Shown piece by piece: positions 55,040 to 63,285 of a stretch of 64,000 bases of DNA (position 1 is the stretch's first letter; the number at the start of each line of letters is the position of its first letter). Origin of the DNA: Sphingomonas japonica (GTDB taxonomy: Bacteria; Pseudomonadota; Alphaproteobacteria; Sphingomonadales; Sphingomonadaceae); contig NZ_VDYR01000001.1 of assembly GCF_006346325.1 (NCBI RefSeq), forward strand, positions 2,009,501-2,073,500. The letters are read 5' to 3'. The notes under the pieces were generated by a model. It was not told where the DNA came from and ran no database searches. It saw nothing but the letters and a program-made list of their open reading frames with translations. Position numbers and translations under genes: made by a program.

Positions 55040-57382
55040 ATGCGTTTGCTCGCCTGCTGCCTCTGGATGTCGATGATCGCAGCCACGGCGGTCGCGCAAC
55101 AGCGGCCCGCAGTGACGGCAGCCGACTATACCCGCGCGACGCGTCAACTGAGTCCGTGGACAGCACCGCTGGTCGACCATGCGGTGCGAAACGCACATTG
55201 GATAGATGCCCGGCGCTTCTGGTACGTGGATATCAGCCACGGGGTGCCGACCATCATCATGGGCGACGCGGCCAAGGGAACGAAGGCGCCCGCTTTCGAA
55301 ACGGCAGCGTTGCTCACGTCGCTGAACGCCGCCGGGCTCAAGGAGCGGGACGCGACGAAGCTGCGCTTCGAGAAGCTGGAGCCGGATCCCGCCAACAGCA
55401 GCGCGAGCGTGTCTGTAGGCGGGGAGCGGTTTCAATGCGCGCTCGCCCAGCCCTATGGGTGCCGGAAACTGGCTGCGCCGCACGCCGGGCAGCCATCCTC
55501 CCCGGCGCAAGGCCCGCAAGCGGCCGCGATTCCCTCCCCGGACGGCAAGCGCGCTGTGTTCCTGCGCGATTGGAATTTGTGGGTGCGGGACGTGAGCACC
55601 GGGATGGAGCGGCAGCTGACGACCGATGGCGTAAAGGATTTCGGCTACGCGACGGATAATGCGGGTTGGAAGCATTCGGATCAGGCGATCGTGATCTGGT
55701 CACCCGACTCAAGGAAAGTCGCGACGTTCCAGCAGGATCAGCGCGCGGTGGCCGACTTCACGACCACGACGACGCAGGTCGGCCATTCGGTGACGGATAC
55801 GTGGAAATATCCGTTCGTCGGTGACAAGGAGATCATCCAGATCCAGCGCGTCATCGTCGATGTGGACGACGGCCAGGTCGTCCGCTTGAAGATGCCACCG
55901 GAACCGCATCGCTCTTCGCTGTGCGACGATGTAGTGTGCGGCGAAGGTCCACAGGACATGCAATGGGCGAAGGACAGCGGGACGCTTGCGTTCGTGTCCA
56001 CCTCGCGCGACCACAAGGTGGAAACGGTGCGTATCGCCGATGCGACCACCGGGGCGGTGCGCGACGTTTTCGCAGAGACCGTGCCGACATGGTTCGACAG
56101 CGGATATAATGACGAGGGCATCAACTGGCGCTATCTGTCGGAGCGCGGCGAGATCCTGTGGTGGTCGCAGCGCGACGACTGGGGCCATTATTACCTGTAC
56201 AGCGCCGATACCGGCAAGCTCTTGCGCCAGGTGACCCGCGGCAAGTGGAACGTCGACCACCCGGTCCACATTGACGAGCGCAGCGGGAACATGCTGGTTG
56301 CCGGGGTCGGGCGAGAGCCCGGCGTGGACCCATATTATCGCAGCATCTACGCAATCAACCTGAACGGCGGCACTCCCAGGCTGCTGACGCCCGAGCCGCA
56401 GGATCATATCGCGGTGCCGTCGAGCGACGGAAGCTATTTCGTCGACATCTACTCGACGCCGCAAGAGCCCCAGACCGCGGTGCTGCGGCGTTCGGACGGC
56501 ACGGTGGTCCAAGCGCTGGCAAAGGGCGATCTGACGCGATTGCGGGCGACAGGCTGGCAGGCACCGGAGAACATCGCCGTCGCGTGCAGCGACGGCAAGA
56601 CGCTGTGCCACGGTTTGCTCTTCAAGCCGGCGAGGCTGGATCCGCGGCAACGATATCCGGTGATCGACTATATCTATCCCGGGCCATTCATCGGTACGAT
56701 TTCCTCCCGGCAGTTCTCCGCATCACGGGGTGACGCGGGTGCGCTGGCCGAGCTGGGCTTCGCAGTCGTTCATATCGACGGCATGGGAACGCCGCGACGG
56801 TCCAAGGCCTTTCAGGACCATTATTTTCGCGACATGGGCAGGCAGGCGGTGCCCGATCAGGTCACCGGGATAAAGGATCTGGCCACGCGATATGCCTGGA
56901 TGGACACCGATCGTGTCGGCATCTGGGGGCATTCGGGCGGCGGCAATGCGACTGCGGCAGCGATGTTCCGCTATCCCGATTTCTTCAAGGTGGGGATCGC
57001 CGAGAGCGGAAATCACGATAACCGCAACTATGAGGACGATTATTACGAGAAATATCTCGGCCTGCTGGAAACCGACGGCAAGACGACGAACTACGATCTC
57101 CAGGCCAATCAGGATTTCGCAAAGAATCTGAAAGGCAAGCTACTGCTGGCTCACGGGATCCTGGATGACAATGTCCCGGTTTCATCGACCTTGCTGGTCG
57201 TCGATGCGCTGCAAAAGGCGAACAAGGATTTCGATCTTGTCCTGTTTCCGCGAGCACGCCACGGCTATGGCGACATGGGCAGCTACATGATGCGGCGTCG
57301 TTGGGACTATTTCGTCGAGAACCTGATGGGAGCGACGCCGCCGAAGGAGTTCGAAATCGCGGGGCCGGCGGCCACGATGTGA
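55040..57382 (+). CDS. S9-family (DPP-IV-like) serine peptidase, secreted
   Basis: 780 residues from ATG 55040. The signal peptide ends ATAVAQQ. The N-terminal beta-propeller (DPP-IV N-type, about 100-480) has WSPDSRKVATFQQDQR and GEILWWSQRDDWGHYYLY. The C-terminal alpha/beta hydrolase has nucleophile Ser632 in GHSGGGNATAA, Asp in GILDDNVPV and His in RARHGYGDMG. It cleaves dipeptides or short peptides outside the cytoplasm. It follows the MFS gene by 199 bases and has its own TATATAG-containing leader. A link to glycan use is only positional. Confidence 0.9.
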   Translation: MRLLACCLWMSMIAATAVAQQRPAVTAADYTRATRQLSPWTAPLVDHAVRNAHWIDARRFWYVDISHGVPTIIMGDAAKGTKAPAFETAALLTSLNAAGLKERDATKLRFEKLEPDPANSSASVSVGGERFQCALAQPYGCRKLAAPHAGQPSSPAQGPQAAAIPSPDGKRAVFLRDWNLWVRDVSTGMERQLTTDGVKDFGYATDNAGWKHSDQAIVIWSPDSRKVATFQQDQRAVADFTTTTTQVGHSVTDTWKYPFVGDKEIIQIQRVIVDVDDGQVVRLKMPPEPHRSSLCDDVVCGEGPQDMQWAKDSGTLAFVSTSRDHKVETVRIADATTGAVRDVFAETVPTWFDSGYNDEGINWRYLSERGEILWWSQRDDWGHYYLYSADTGKLLRQVTRGKWNVDHPVHIDERSGNMLVAGVGREPGVDPYYRSIYAINLNGGTPRLLTPEPQDHIAVPSSDGSYFVDIYSTPQEPQTAVLRRSDGTVVQALAKGDLTRLRATGWQAPENIAVACSDGKTLCHGLLFKPARLDPRQRYPVIDYIYPGPFIGTISSRQFSASRGDAGALAELGFAVVHIDGMGTPRRSKAFQDHYFRDMGRQAVPDQVTGIKDLATRYAWMDTDRVGIWGHSGGGNATAAAMFRYPDFFKVGIAESGNHDNRNYEDDYYEKYLGLLETDGKTTNYDLQANQDFAKNLKGKLLLAHGILDDNVPVSSTLLVVDALQKANKDFDLVLFPRARHGYGDMGSYMMRRRWDYFVENLMGATPPKEFEIAGPAATM

Positions 57383-57410
57383 TTGTCGGTGGGGTTCTGG
57401 CCGACGGCTC

Positions 57411-58538
57411 CTATCTCTCCAGCACGCCGAAACGCCACACCGTCATGCTCTCGAAGCGTTCGTCGGGGCGAAGCACGGTCGACGGGAACGCCGGGTGGTT
57501 CGGGCTGTCCGCGAAATGCTGCGTTTCGAGTGCGACGCCCGCACGCTTGATTAGTGGCCCGGCGCTCCCCGCCTCGCTGCCGTCCATATGCTCGGCGGTA
57601 TAGACCTGAATGCTCGGTTCGGTGGTTTCGATCGTCAACATCCTGCCGCTGACGGGGTCGGTCAGCACCGCAACACCGCGGGGTGCTTCGGTCACCCCGC
57701 CGCGCAACACCCATCCGTGGTCATAGCCGGAAAGCGGTTTGATCGCTCGGTCGGTGACGTCGATGCGCGCGCCGATCGCCTGTGGGTCGCGAAAATCGAA
57801 TGGAGTTCCCGAAACCCCAGCCAGCGCGCCGGTCGGAATGCCGCCGTCACGCGTCACCACCATCTGGTCCGCGGCGATGCGGAGCACATGATCCTCGATG
57901 GTCCCCGACCCCGCCCCGGCCAGGTTGAAATAGGCATGGTTCGTCAGGTTCACGACCGTCGGCGCGTCGGTGGTCGCGCTGATTTCGGTGGTGAGTGCAT
58001 CGTCGTCGGACAGCCGATAGACGACCGTGATCGTCAGCCGTCCCGGAAAGCCTTGAGCGCCCGCCGGCGAAACGTGGCGCAGCACCGCGCCCACTCCGCG
58101 CTGGTCGGAAAATTCGCGCACGCTCCAGATTGCACGGTCGGGCCCCTGCCCGCCCCCGCCATGGAGCGCGTTCGGACCATTGTTGGGCTCGAGCGCGACG
58201 GTCCGCCCGCCGAGCGGAAAGCGAGCGTCGGCGATCCGTCCGGCATAGCGTCCGACGATCGAGCCGAACCAATTGCCCTGGCTGCCGCGGCGATAGTCGC
58301 TTTCGCGCGGGTAGCTCAGCACCACGTTCGCGTTGCTGCCCTCGCGGTCGGGGACTTCGACCGCGGTCACCGTGGCACCATAGTTCAGGAAGCGCACCCG
58401 CGTGCCGTTCGCGTTCTGCAGCACATATTCGCGAATGGCGGGATCGTCATCGACGATGCCGCCCGCGACCTGCGCATGGGCGGCGGAGGCTACCATCGGG
58501 GCGACGACCGCCCACGGAATGACACGGAGCGTCCTCAC
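57411..58538 (-). CDS. galM: Exported aldose 1-epimerase, second copy
   Basis: 375 residues from GTG 58538, which overlaps the GH9 stop (GTGA); the frame upstream of it is shadow. The signal peptide ends ASAAHAQ. The catalytic histidine is in TNHAYFNLAG and the conserved NALHGG is present; the glutamate position reads VALETQHFADSPN. It differs from the galM at 18.5 kb and probably serves the sugars released by the GH9 enzyme it is coupled to. It converges with the S9 peptidase gene. Confidence 0.92.
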   Translation of the reverse strand: MRTLRVIPWAVVAPMVASAAHAQVAGGIVDDDPAIREYVLQNANGTRVRFLNYGATVTAVEVPDREGSNANVVLSYPRESDYRRGSQGNWFGSIVGRYAGRIADARFPLGGRTVALEPNNGPNALHGGGGQGPDRAIWSVREFSDQRGVGAVLRHVSPAGAQGFPGRLTITVVYRLSDDDALTTEISATTDAPTVVNLTNHAYFNLAGAGSGTIEDHVLRIAADQMVVTRDGGIPTGALAGVSGTPFDFRDPQAIGARIDVTDRAIKPLSGYDHGWVLRGGVTEAPRGVAVLTDPVSGRMLTIETTEPSIQVYTAEHMDGSEAGSAGPLIKRAGVALETQHFADSPNHPAFPSTVLRPDERFESMTVWRFGVLER

Positions 58539-61129
58539 CGCTTCGCGCCCGCATATTTGCGATCGGCCGCGAGCGCGAGGAACATGAAGTTCGTTGCTCC
58601 GCCGCCCATGACATACTCGCCCTGTTGCCAGAAATATGGCCAGGTCTTGAGCTCCGGCAAATCCGGTCGCACCAGGTTCGTACCCGAAATCACCCCGCCG
58701 GGAATATAGGACCAGTCGGCGCGGTTGACCCCATAGGCGACCAATGCCGACTCCGCGCCTACCCCGCTGACGAAACTCGCGCGGTTCTCTCCCGGATGCG
58801 CGCCGAGCACGAAGTTCAGCGCGCTGAGCCAACTGCCTTCGTCGGTCGCATCGGGCCAGCCCTTGTCGAAGAACCATTGCTGCACTCCGCGCTCCTGGAT
58901 GTCCCAGCCGGCGCCCCAGATCTTGGGCACATAGGGGATGCCATAGGGGCTGTCGGTCTTCGCGCTCGCCTGCACCGAACGCTGATAGGCCGCCACCGCG
59001 GCATCGACCCTGTCGCGCATCGCCGCAGAGAGATCGCCGCGGATCGACGCCAGCATCCACGCGGTTTCGCCCGGCTTGGCAACGATGGCGTCGGTCAGAT
59101 CGGCCAAGGCGGCAAAATATTCCCGGTCGCCCGTCGCCTGTGCCAGTTCGGCCAGCGCGAACACCTTGTTCGGCACAGTCTTAGCCCGCGCGAGCGCGTT
59201 GCCGGCGATTGCCCTTGCCGCCGCCAGCGCCTCTGCCGACAAGGCGGGATTGTCGCGCTTCAGCACGCGAGCAGCGGCGGCGAGCCCGGCGGCGGTGTAG
59301 AGTTCGCGATCGGGGTTATCCTCGGTGAAGACCCAGCGATCGTCGAACTCGACAGGTGTGCCGTTGGCGTCGACGCCCAGCCCGGCAACCGGCTTGCGGA
59401 ACGCGTTATCGCTATGGTTCGCCGCGTCCCCCAGCATCGCGTAGGACCGCAGATCGGGAGTGATGATCCCGCGATATAGTCGTCCCAGCGCGCGGTAGCC
59501 GCCGAGCACGCTGGCGAGACCGTGCTCGATCTGCTGGATCGCATCGTTCCTGCCATCGGGATCGCGTATCTCGACCGATTTCGCGGCGGCGTCGATGCGC
59601 GTCGCATCATAATCGAGGCCGAATTCCTCGACCATCTTGGCCAGCACCCAGACCGTGCCGATCTGTGACTCGACGCGAAGATCATAGTCGCCCGCATCAT
59701 GCCAGCCCCCGGTGTCGAGCCCCGGCACGATGTCCCCCGGCGCGAACCGGCTCATCGTCTGCGCCCCTTGCGCATAGCCATCGAAATGGTTGAGGTCGGT
59801 GCGGGCCATCAGGGCGTCGTCCTGATGATCGAGGCCGTGCCATACGCGATATTTTTCGCGCACCAGCATATGGCACATCTGCACCGGCAAGAATGTCTCG
59901 AGCGTCGGCTGCCACACGCCGCGCGAATAGACGTCGTCGCCGATCCGGAACGCATTGGTCTCGGTCCCGCCATAGGCCAGAACGTACATTCCGGGGGTGG
60001 TAACGTCGGAAAAGTCGAAGGTGCGATAGCGATAGCGCAGGAAATTTCCCCACTGCGCCGCCGGCCCCGTCTTGATTGCTTCGCGGCCTGCCGAGGTGAG
60101 CCGATAGAGCGTCGCTATCGCTTCATCCTCGTCGGCGCGGCCGTCGAGTTCGATGACCGCCCTCTTTGGCTGCGCGGACGCGTAACCGACCTGGCTGACC
60201 TGGACGACGGGCGCATAGGTCCAGCCGGGGATCGTGTTGGGCCGCACGACCCACGACACCGCATTGGTGGTGGCCCCCGCCGCCACCGTCTCGCGCGCGA
60301 TGTACCAGCCATTGTTATGCGCCGACCGCCCGTCGAGCAGCGTGATCGTTCCGGTCTCGCTGAGGATCGTCATGCGCTGGCGATCGCTTTCGGGTGCCAC
60401 CACCAGGCTGCGTCCGGTGCCAAGCGGCACGCCCAGGATCTGGCCGTTGGGATTCTGCACCGGTCCGTTGGGCTGCGAGTTGCGCGGGACCGGCACCTGC
60501 GGCCCGGTCGATGCCTCAACCGGGCCATTGGGCTGACGCGGGAACGTGCCGCCCTGGTCGCCCATCACCCAGGAGCGTCCGAACAGATGCTGCGGGAACA
60601 GCTCGAGATTGAATCCCACGCGGCCGACCCACTCGGCCGGTACCGGCCGATCCATGTCGACACGGACGCGGAAGCCGCCCCCCGGCTCTGGAGCGACGCG
60701 AACTTTGTACGACAGATCCAGATCGGGGTAGAAGATCGGATTGAAGCCTTTTCCGTTCTTGTCGGGATCAGGAAAGGAAAGCGCCTGCGTGATCGTGCCG
60801 GTCGCCGGATCGGTCCTGCGCTCGTCCCCCTTGGGCATCGGCGACCATTGACCGGGCTCTGCCTCCAAGCGGATATCGCCATTGGCCGCGACGCGCAGGC
60901 CATGCTGGATCACCGTGACGCCGGTCTGGTGGCCATCGGGATAGATATCGTCGAACACGATCACGTCGAGGCCGGGCCGGGTGAGGTAGCCGCGGTCCGA
61001 CAGCGAGAGCTGCACATCCGCAGCATCGCGTCGGGCCGGCGTCGCCGGATCGCGGCCCGTCTGCTGCGCACTCGCCGGCACCGCCAGTGCAACCGCGGCC
61101 GCCATCGCTGTGAACCTGTATCCCCGCAT
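58535..61129 (-). CDS. GH9-family glycoside hydrolase
   Basis: 864 residues. The signal peptide ends VPASAQQ. An Ig-like N-terminal region (about 310-400, VVQVSQVGYASAQPKRAVIEL) precedes the (alpha/alpha)6 catalytic domain. Its acids are in GGWHDAGDYDLRVE. The late motifs VLGAHPGENRASFVSGVG and WQQGEYVMGGGATNFMFLAL carry the catalytic glutamate region. Before the Ig-like part is about 300 residues of further beta-rich sequence that I do not assign. GH9 enzymes are endoglucanases or exo-acting beta-glucosidases/glucosaminidases. It is first in a two-gene operon with galM. Confidence 0.9.
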   Translation of the reverse strand: MRGYRFTAMAAAVALAVPASAQQTGRDPATPARRDAADVQLSLSDRGYLTRPGLDVIVFDDIYPDGHQTGVTVIQHGLRVAANGDIRLEAEPGQWSPMPKGDERRTDPATGTITQALSFPDPDKNGKGFNPIFYPDLDLSYKVRVAPEPGGGFRVRVDMDRPVPAEWVGRVGFNLELFPQHLFGRSWVMGDQGGTFPRQPNGPVEASTGPQVPVPRNSQPNGPVQNPNGQILGVPLGTGRSLVVAPESDRQRMTILSETGTITLLDGRSAHNNGWYIARETVAAGATTNAVSWVVRPNTIPGWTYAPVVQVSQVGYASAQPKRAVIELDGRADEDEAIATLYRLTSAGREAIKTGPAAQWGNFLRYRYRTFDFSDVTTPGMYVLAYGGTETNAFRIGDDVYSRGVWQPTLETFLPVQMCHMLVREKYRVWHGLDHQDDALMARTDLNHFDGYAQGAQTMSRFAPGDIVPGLDTGGWHDAGDYDLRVESQIGTVWVLAKMVEEFGLDYDATRIDAAAKSVEIRDPDGRNDAIQQIEHGLASVLGGYRALGRLYRGIITPDLRSYAMLGDAANHSDNAFRKPVAGLGVDANGTPVEFDDRWVFTEDNPDRELYTAAGLAAAARVLKRDNPALSAEALAAARAIAGNALARAKTVPNKVFALAELAQATGDREYFAALADLTDAIVAKPGETAWMLASIRGDLSAAMRDRVDAAVAAYQRSVQASAKTDSPYGIPYVPKIWGAGWDIQERGVQQWFFDKGWPDATDEGSWLSALNFVLGAHPGENRASFVSGVGAESALVAYGVNRADWSYIPGGVISGTNLVRPDLPELKTWPYFWQQGEYVMGGGATNFMFLALAADRKYAGAKR

Positions 61130-61508
61130 CCCGTCTTCCTAGCTCCCCGGGCTTGCGCTTTGCTCCGGTGGTCGCCTCCACGGGTCGCAGTCAATCGGCA
61201 ATCTTGTCAATGCGGTTGGCACCCGAACCGACATATGCAGCGCGAGAATATGTGTCCCTGCCCTTCGCATGGTGGGCGCACAGCACGTATCCGCTCCGAT
61301 GATCGACGACCATCGAGCGCTGCCCGATCCGGTCGAGGTCGCGCGGGTCGAACAGGCGCAGCCAGTGCCGGCCCCTGGCGGGATGCAGCGGCCCGTGCCG
61401 CGCACTTATCCTTGTCGGAAGGCAGCGACACTGGCCGGCAGGGCAATCAACCGCTATCGGTGCGTCTCTAGCTGCGCCATCGCAGCGCTAGAAGCGGCGA
61501 AGATCGGA
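61130..61508. other. 379-base gap between GH9 and the response regulator
   Basis: Divergent promoter region. On the minus strand it is the leader of the GH9 gene, with TTGTCA at 61204-61209 recalling the TTGTCAG sites near gntR. An open minus-strand frame runs through about 61194-61480, including FDPRDLDRIGQRSMVVDH, but has no ATG or ribosome site near its beginning, so I do not call it a gene. The plus-strand frame extending the response regulator upstream is also rejected. Confidence 0.5.
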
Positions 61509-62135
61509 ATGACCAAGGTTCTCATAGCGGAAGATGACCCTCTCACGCTCTCGGGTATCGAGATGCTGCTCGAGAATTCGAATTTCCAGGTGGTCGCGTC
61601 GGTGCGGACGGGAACTGCGGCGCTCGAGAAGCTGGCCACCGCGCGGCCGGAAATGCTCATTCTCGACAACGGTATGCCGGAGCGTTCGGGCCTCGACGTC
61701 CTGCGCACGATCCGCAGCCGCGGCGACGATCGGCCGGTCGTGCTCCTGACCGGCAGCATCAACGATCAGACATCGAAGGAAGCCTTGCAGCTCGCAGTCA
61801 ATGGGCTGGTCATCAAGACTACCGCTCCGCGCGACCTGTTGGTCTGCCTGGAAACCGTCGTCCAGGGCAGGCGGTGGATCGATCAGGAAGTGATGCAGCG
61901 TGCCATGGACATGGCAATGGCGCCCGACGCGGTTCGCGATCCGATGGACGGCCTGAGCAGCCGTGAGCGCGCGGTAGCTGCACTCGTCCAGCGGGGGCTC
62001 CGCAACAAGGAGATCGCCTCCGAACTCGGCCTCACCGAGGGCACGGTGAAGGTCCACCTGCACAAGATTTTCGACAAGCTGGACGTGCGGAGCCGGACCG
62101 AGCTGATCCTGTTCGTCCAGGAGCGCGAATCCTGA
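61509..62135 (+). CDS. LuxR-type response regulator
   Basis: 208 residues from ATG 61509. The receiver domain (1-120) has acidic residues in IAEDDPLT, the phospho-acceptor Asp in MLILDNGMP and the conserved Lys in LVIKTTAP. A LuxR helix-turn-helix follows (about 145-205; LSSRERAVAAL, NKEIASELGLTEGTVKVHLHKIFDKL). It activates transcription when phosphorylated. No histidine kinase gene is in the window. It lies just before the Csu-like pilus genes on the same strand and may control them. Confidence 0.92.
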   Translation: MTKVLIAEDDPLTLSGIEMLLENSNFQVVASVRTGTAALEKLATARPEMLILDNGMPERSGLDVLRTIRSRGDDRPVVLLTGSINDQTSKEALQLAVNGLVIKTTAPRDLLVCLETVVQGRRWIDQEVMQRAMDMAMAPDAVRDPMDGLSSRERAVAALVQRGLRNKEIASELGLTEGTVKVHLHKIFDKLDVRSRTELILFVQERES

Positions 62136-62211
62136 ACGCCTATATCCAACGACATAGCGGCTCCAGCCGGAGGTAAGCGTCGTTCTCGCCGACCGATGAA
62201 TAGGTAAGCCG

Positions 62212-62245
62212 CCGCCATTCCTGCACTTAGCGTGCAGGTCGGCGG
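62212..62245 (+). terminator. Two-part hairpin upstream of pilus gene
   Basis: CCTGCAC-TTAGC-GTGCAGG forms a 7-bp stem, extended by an outer CCGCC/GGCGG stem. It lies between the response regulator and the first Csu-like gene. There is no T-run, so it could end the regulator transcript or structure the leader of the pilus mRNA. Confidence 0.45.
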
Positions 62246-62275
62246 ACAGGGGTTCGCCGCAGGGTGTGGCGAACG

Positions 62276-62878
62276 ATGAACGGTTTTCGGTGGCTGGCGG
62301 TGATCGTGGCGATGGCGCTTTGCGCCGTCGCCTCGAACGCGTTTGCCCAGGTCACCGCCTATGCGCCCGGCCAGGGTCCGGTGAACAGCATTGCAGTCGG
62401 CATCGATGTGCGCGCATCGGTGCGCAGCCGCTGCGGGTTCGCCGCCGGCGGGGCACCGGTCGGCACGCTCCAGCAGGCAGATTTCGATCGCACCGGGTTC
62501 AGCAAGGACTTCGCCGTGGTGCTGAACTGCACCGGCGCGTCGCGCATCGCGGTCAGCTCGGTCAATGGGGCGCTTGCCACCGACACCAACAGCCCCGGGC
62601 TGGCCTCGCGCGCGCCCTATACCGTCGAACTGCGGATGGTGGCGGACAACGGAACCACCGCAACCGCCAGCTGCGCCGCGACGGGTCTCGCCGCAGGCGG
62701 CGGATGTTCGTTCGGGGGGACCGCCAGCACCACCAACGGCCTGCAGCTGGGGGCGGCATCGACCAAGGCGAACGGATCCTATCTGCGAGTGAGCGCACCC
62801 GCCTATGCCGGCGCGACCCCGTTGGCAGCGGGCCAATATGCCGATACCCTCACCATTACGGTCAGTGTCGTGCCATGA
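62276..62878 (+). CDS. Spore-coat-U (CsuA/B-like) pilus subunit
   Basis: 200 residues from ATG 62276; a GTG at 62264 is in frame. The signal peptide ends SNAFAQ. The SCPU-domain pattern is clear: VRASVRSRCGF, FAVVLNCTGASRIAVSS, APYTVELRM and the final AGQYADTLTITVSVVP. Such proteins are subunits of archaic chaperone-usher (Csu-type) pili used for biofilm attachment. Two cysteine pairs may form disulfides. It opens a cluster that continues past the window edge. Confidence 0.87.
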   Translation: MNGFRWLAVIVAMALCAVASNAFAQVTAYAPGQGPVNSIAVGIDVRASVRSRCGFAAGGAPVGTLQQADFDRTGFSKDFAVVLNCTGASRIAVSSVNGALATDTNSPGLASRAPYTVELRMVADNGTTATASCAATGLAAGGGCSFGGTASTTNGLQLGAASTKANGSYLRVSAPAYAGATPLAAGQYADTLTITVSVVP

Positions 62879-62920
62879 GCATATATTATTTACTTTTGGA
62901 TCGATATGCCATGATCCACC

Positions 62921-63277
62921 ATGATCGCTCGCAGCTTCATCCGAACCGGCTCAGCCCCTGGCGGGGCGCTGTTGCTCGCCATCCTTCTGGGTCTGCCGGT
63001 GAGCGCGGCGCATGCCGGGCCGACTGCGCGAGTGTCGGTTTCCGGCCATGTCGCGGCGCGGTGCTGGAGCGTTCGGCAGCCGAACCGCGTCCAAGCGGCA
63101 ATCGCGATCGATCCGGCGGTGATGCGGGCGCGCTGTACCCTCGGACGGCCCCAGCTGGCGATGCGGACATTCGACATTGGCGCGCCGAATGTCGGGGCGG
63201 TTGCGCTCGACGGCAAGTCGCCAGCATCGCGCTCACCGCACATGGCGCTGGAGATCGTCGTATCGCCTCACCTCTGA
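62921..63277 (+). CDS. Small secreted protein in the Csu-like cluster
   Basis: 118 residues with a signal peptide ending SAAHAG. The rest (ARVSVSGHVAARCWSV, then MRARCTLGRPQLAMRTFDIG) has two cysteines and short beta-strand-like segments that recall half of an SCPU domain. I do not recognise a family. It lies between two SCPU-type genes on the same strand, so a minor pilin or assembly role is likely (inference). The gap before it (62879-62920) is AT-rich. Confidence 0.65.
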   Translation: MIARSFIRTGSAPGGALLLAILLGLPVSAAHAGPTARVSVSGHVAARCWSVRQPNRVQAAIAIDPAVMRARCTLGRPQLAMRTFDIGAPNVGAVALDGKSPASRSPHMALEIVVSPHL

Positions 63278-63285
63278 GGAAGTAC

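Noticed and set aside
61194-61480. Possible small minus-strand gene between GH9 and the response regulator
   Set aside because: The frame is open and partly gene-like (FDPRDLDRIGQ) but has no ATG or ribosome site near its start and no recognised family; a database search would be needed.
61269-61508. N-terminal extension of the response regulator
   Set aside because: The extension has no receiver-domain character; the receiver begins exactly at the ATG at 61509.
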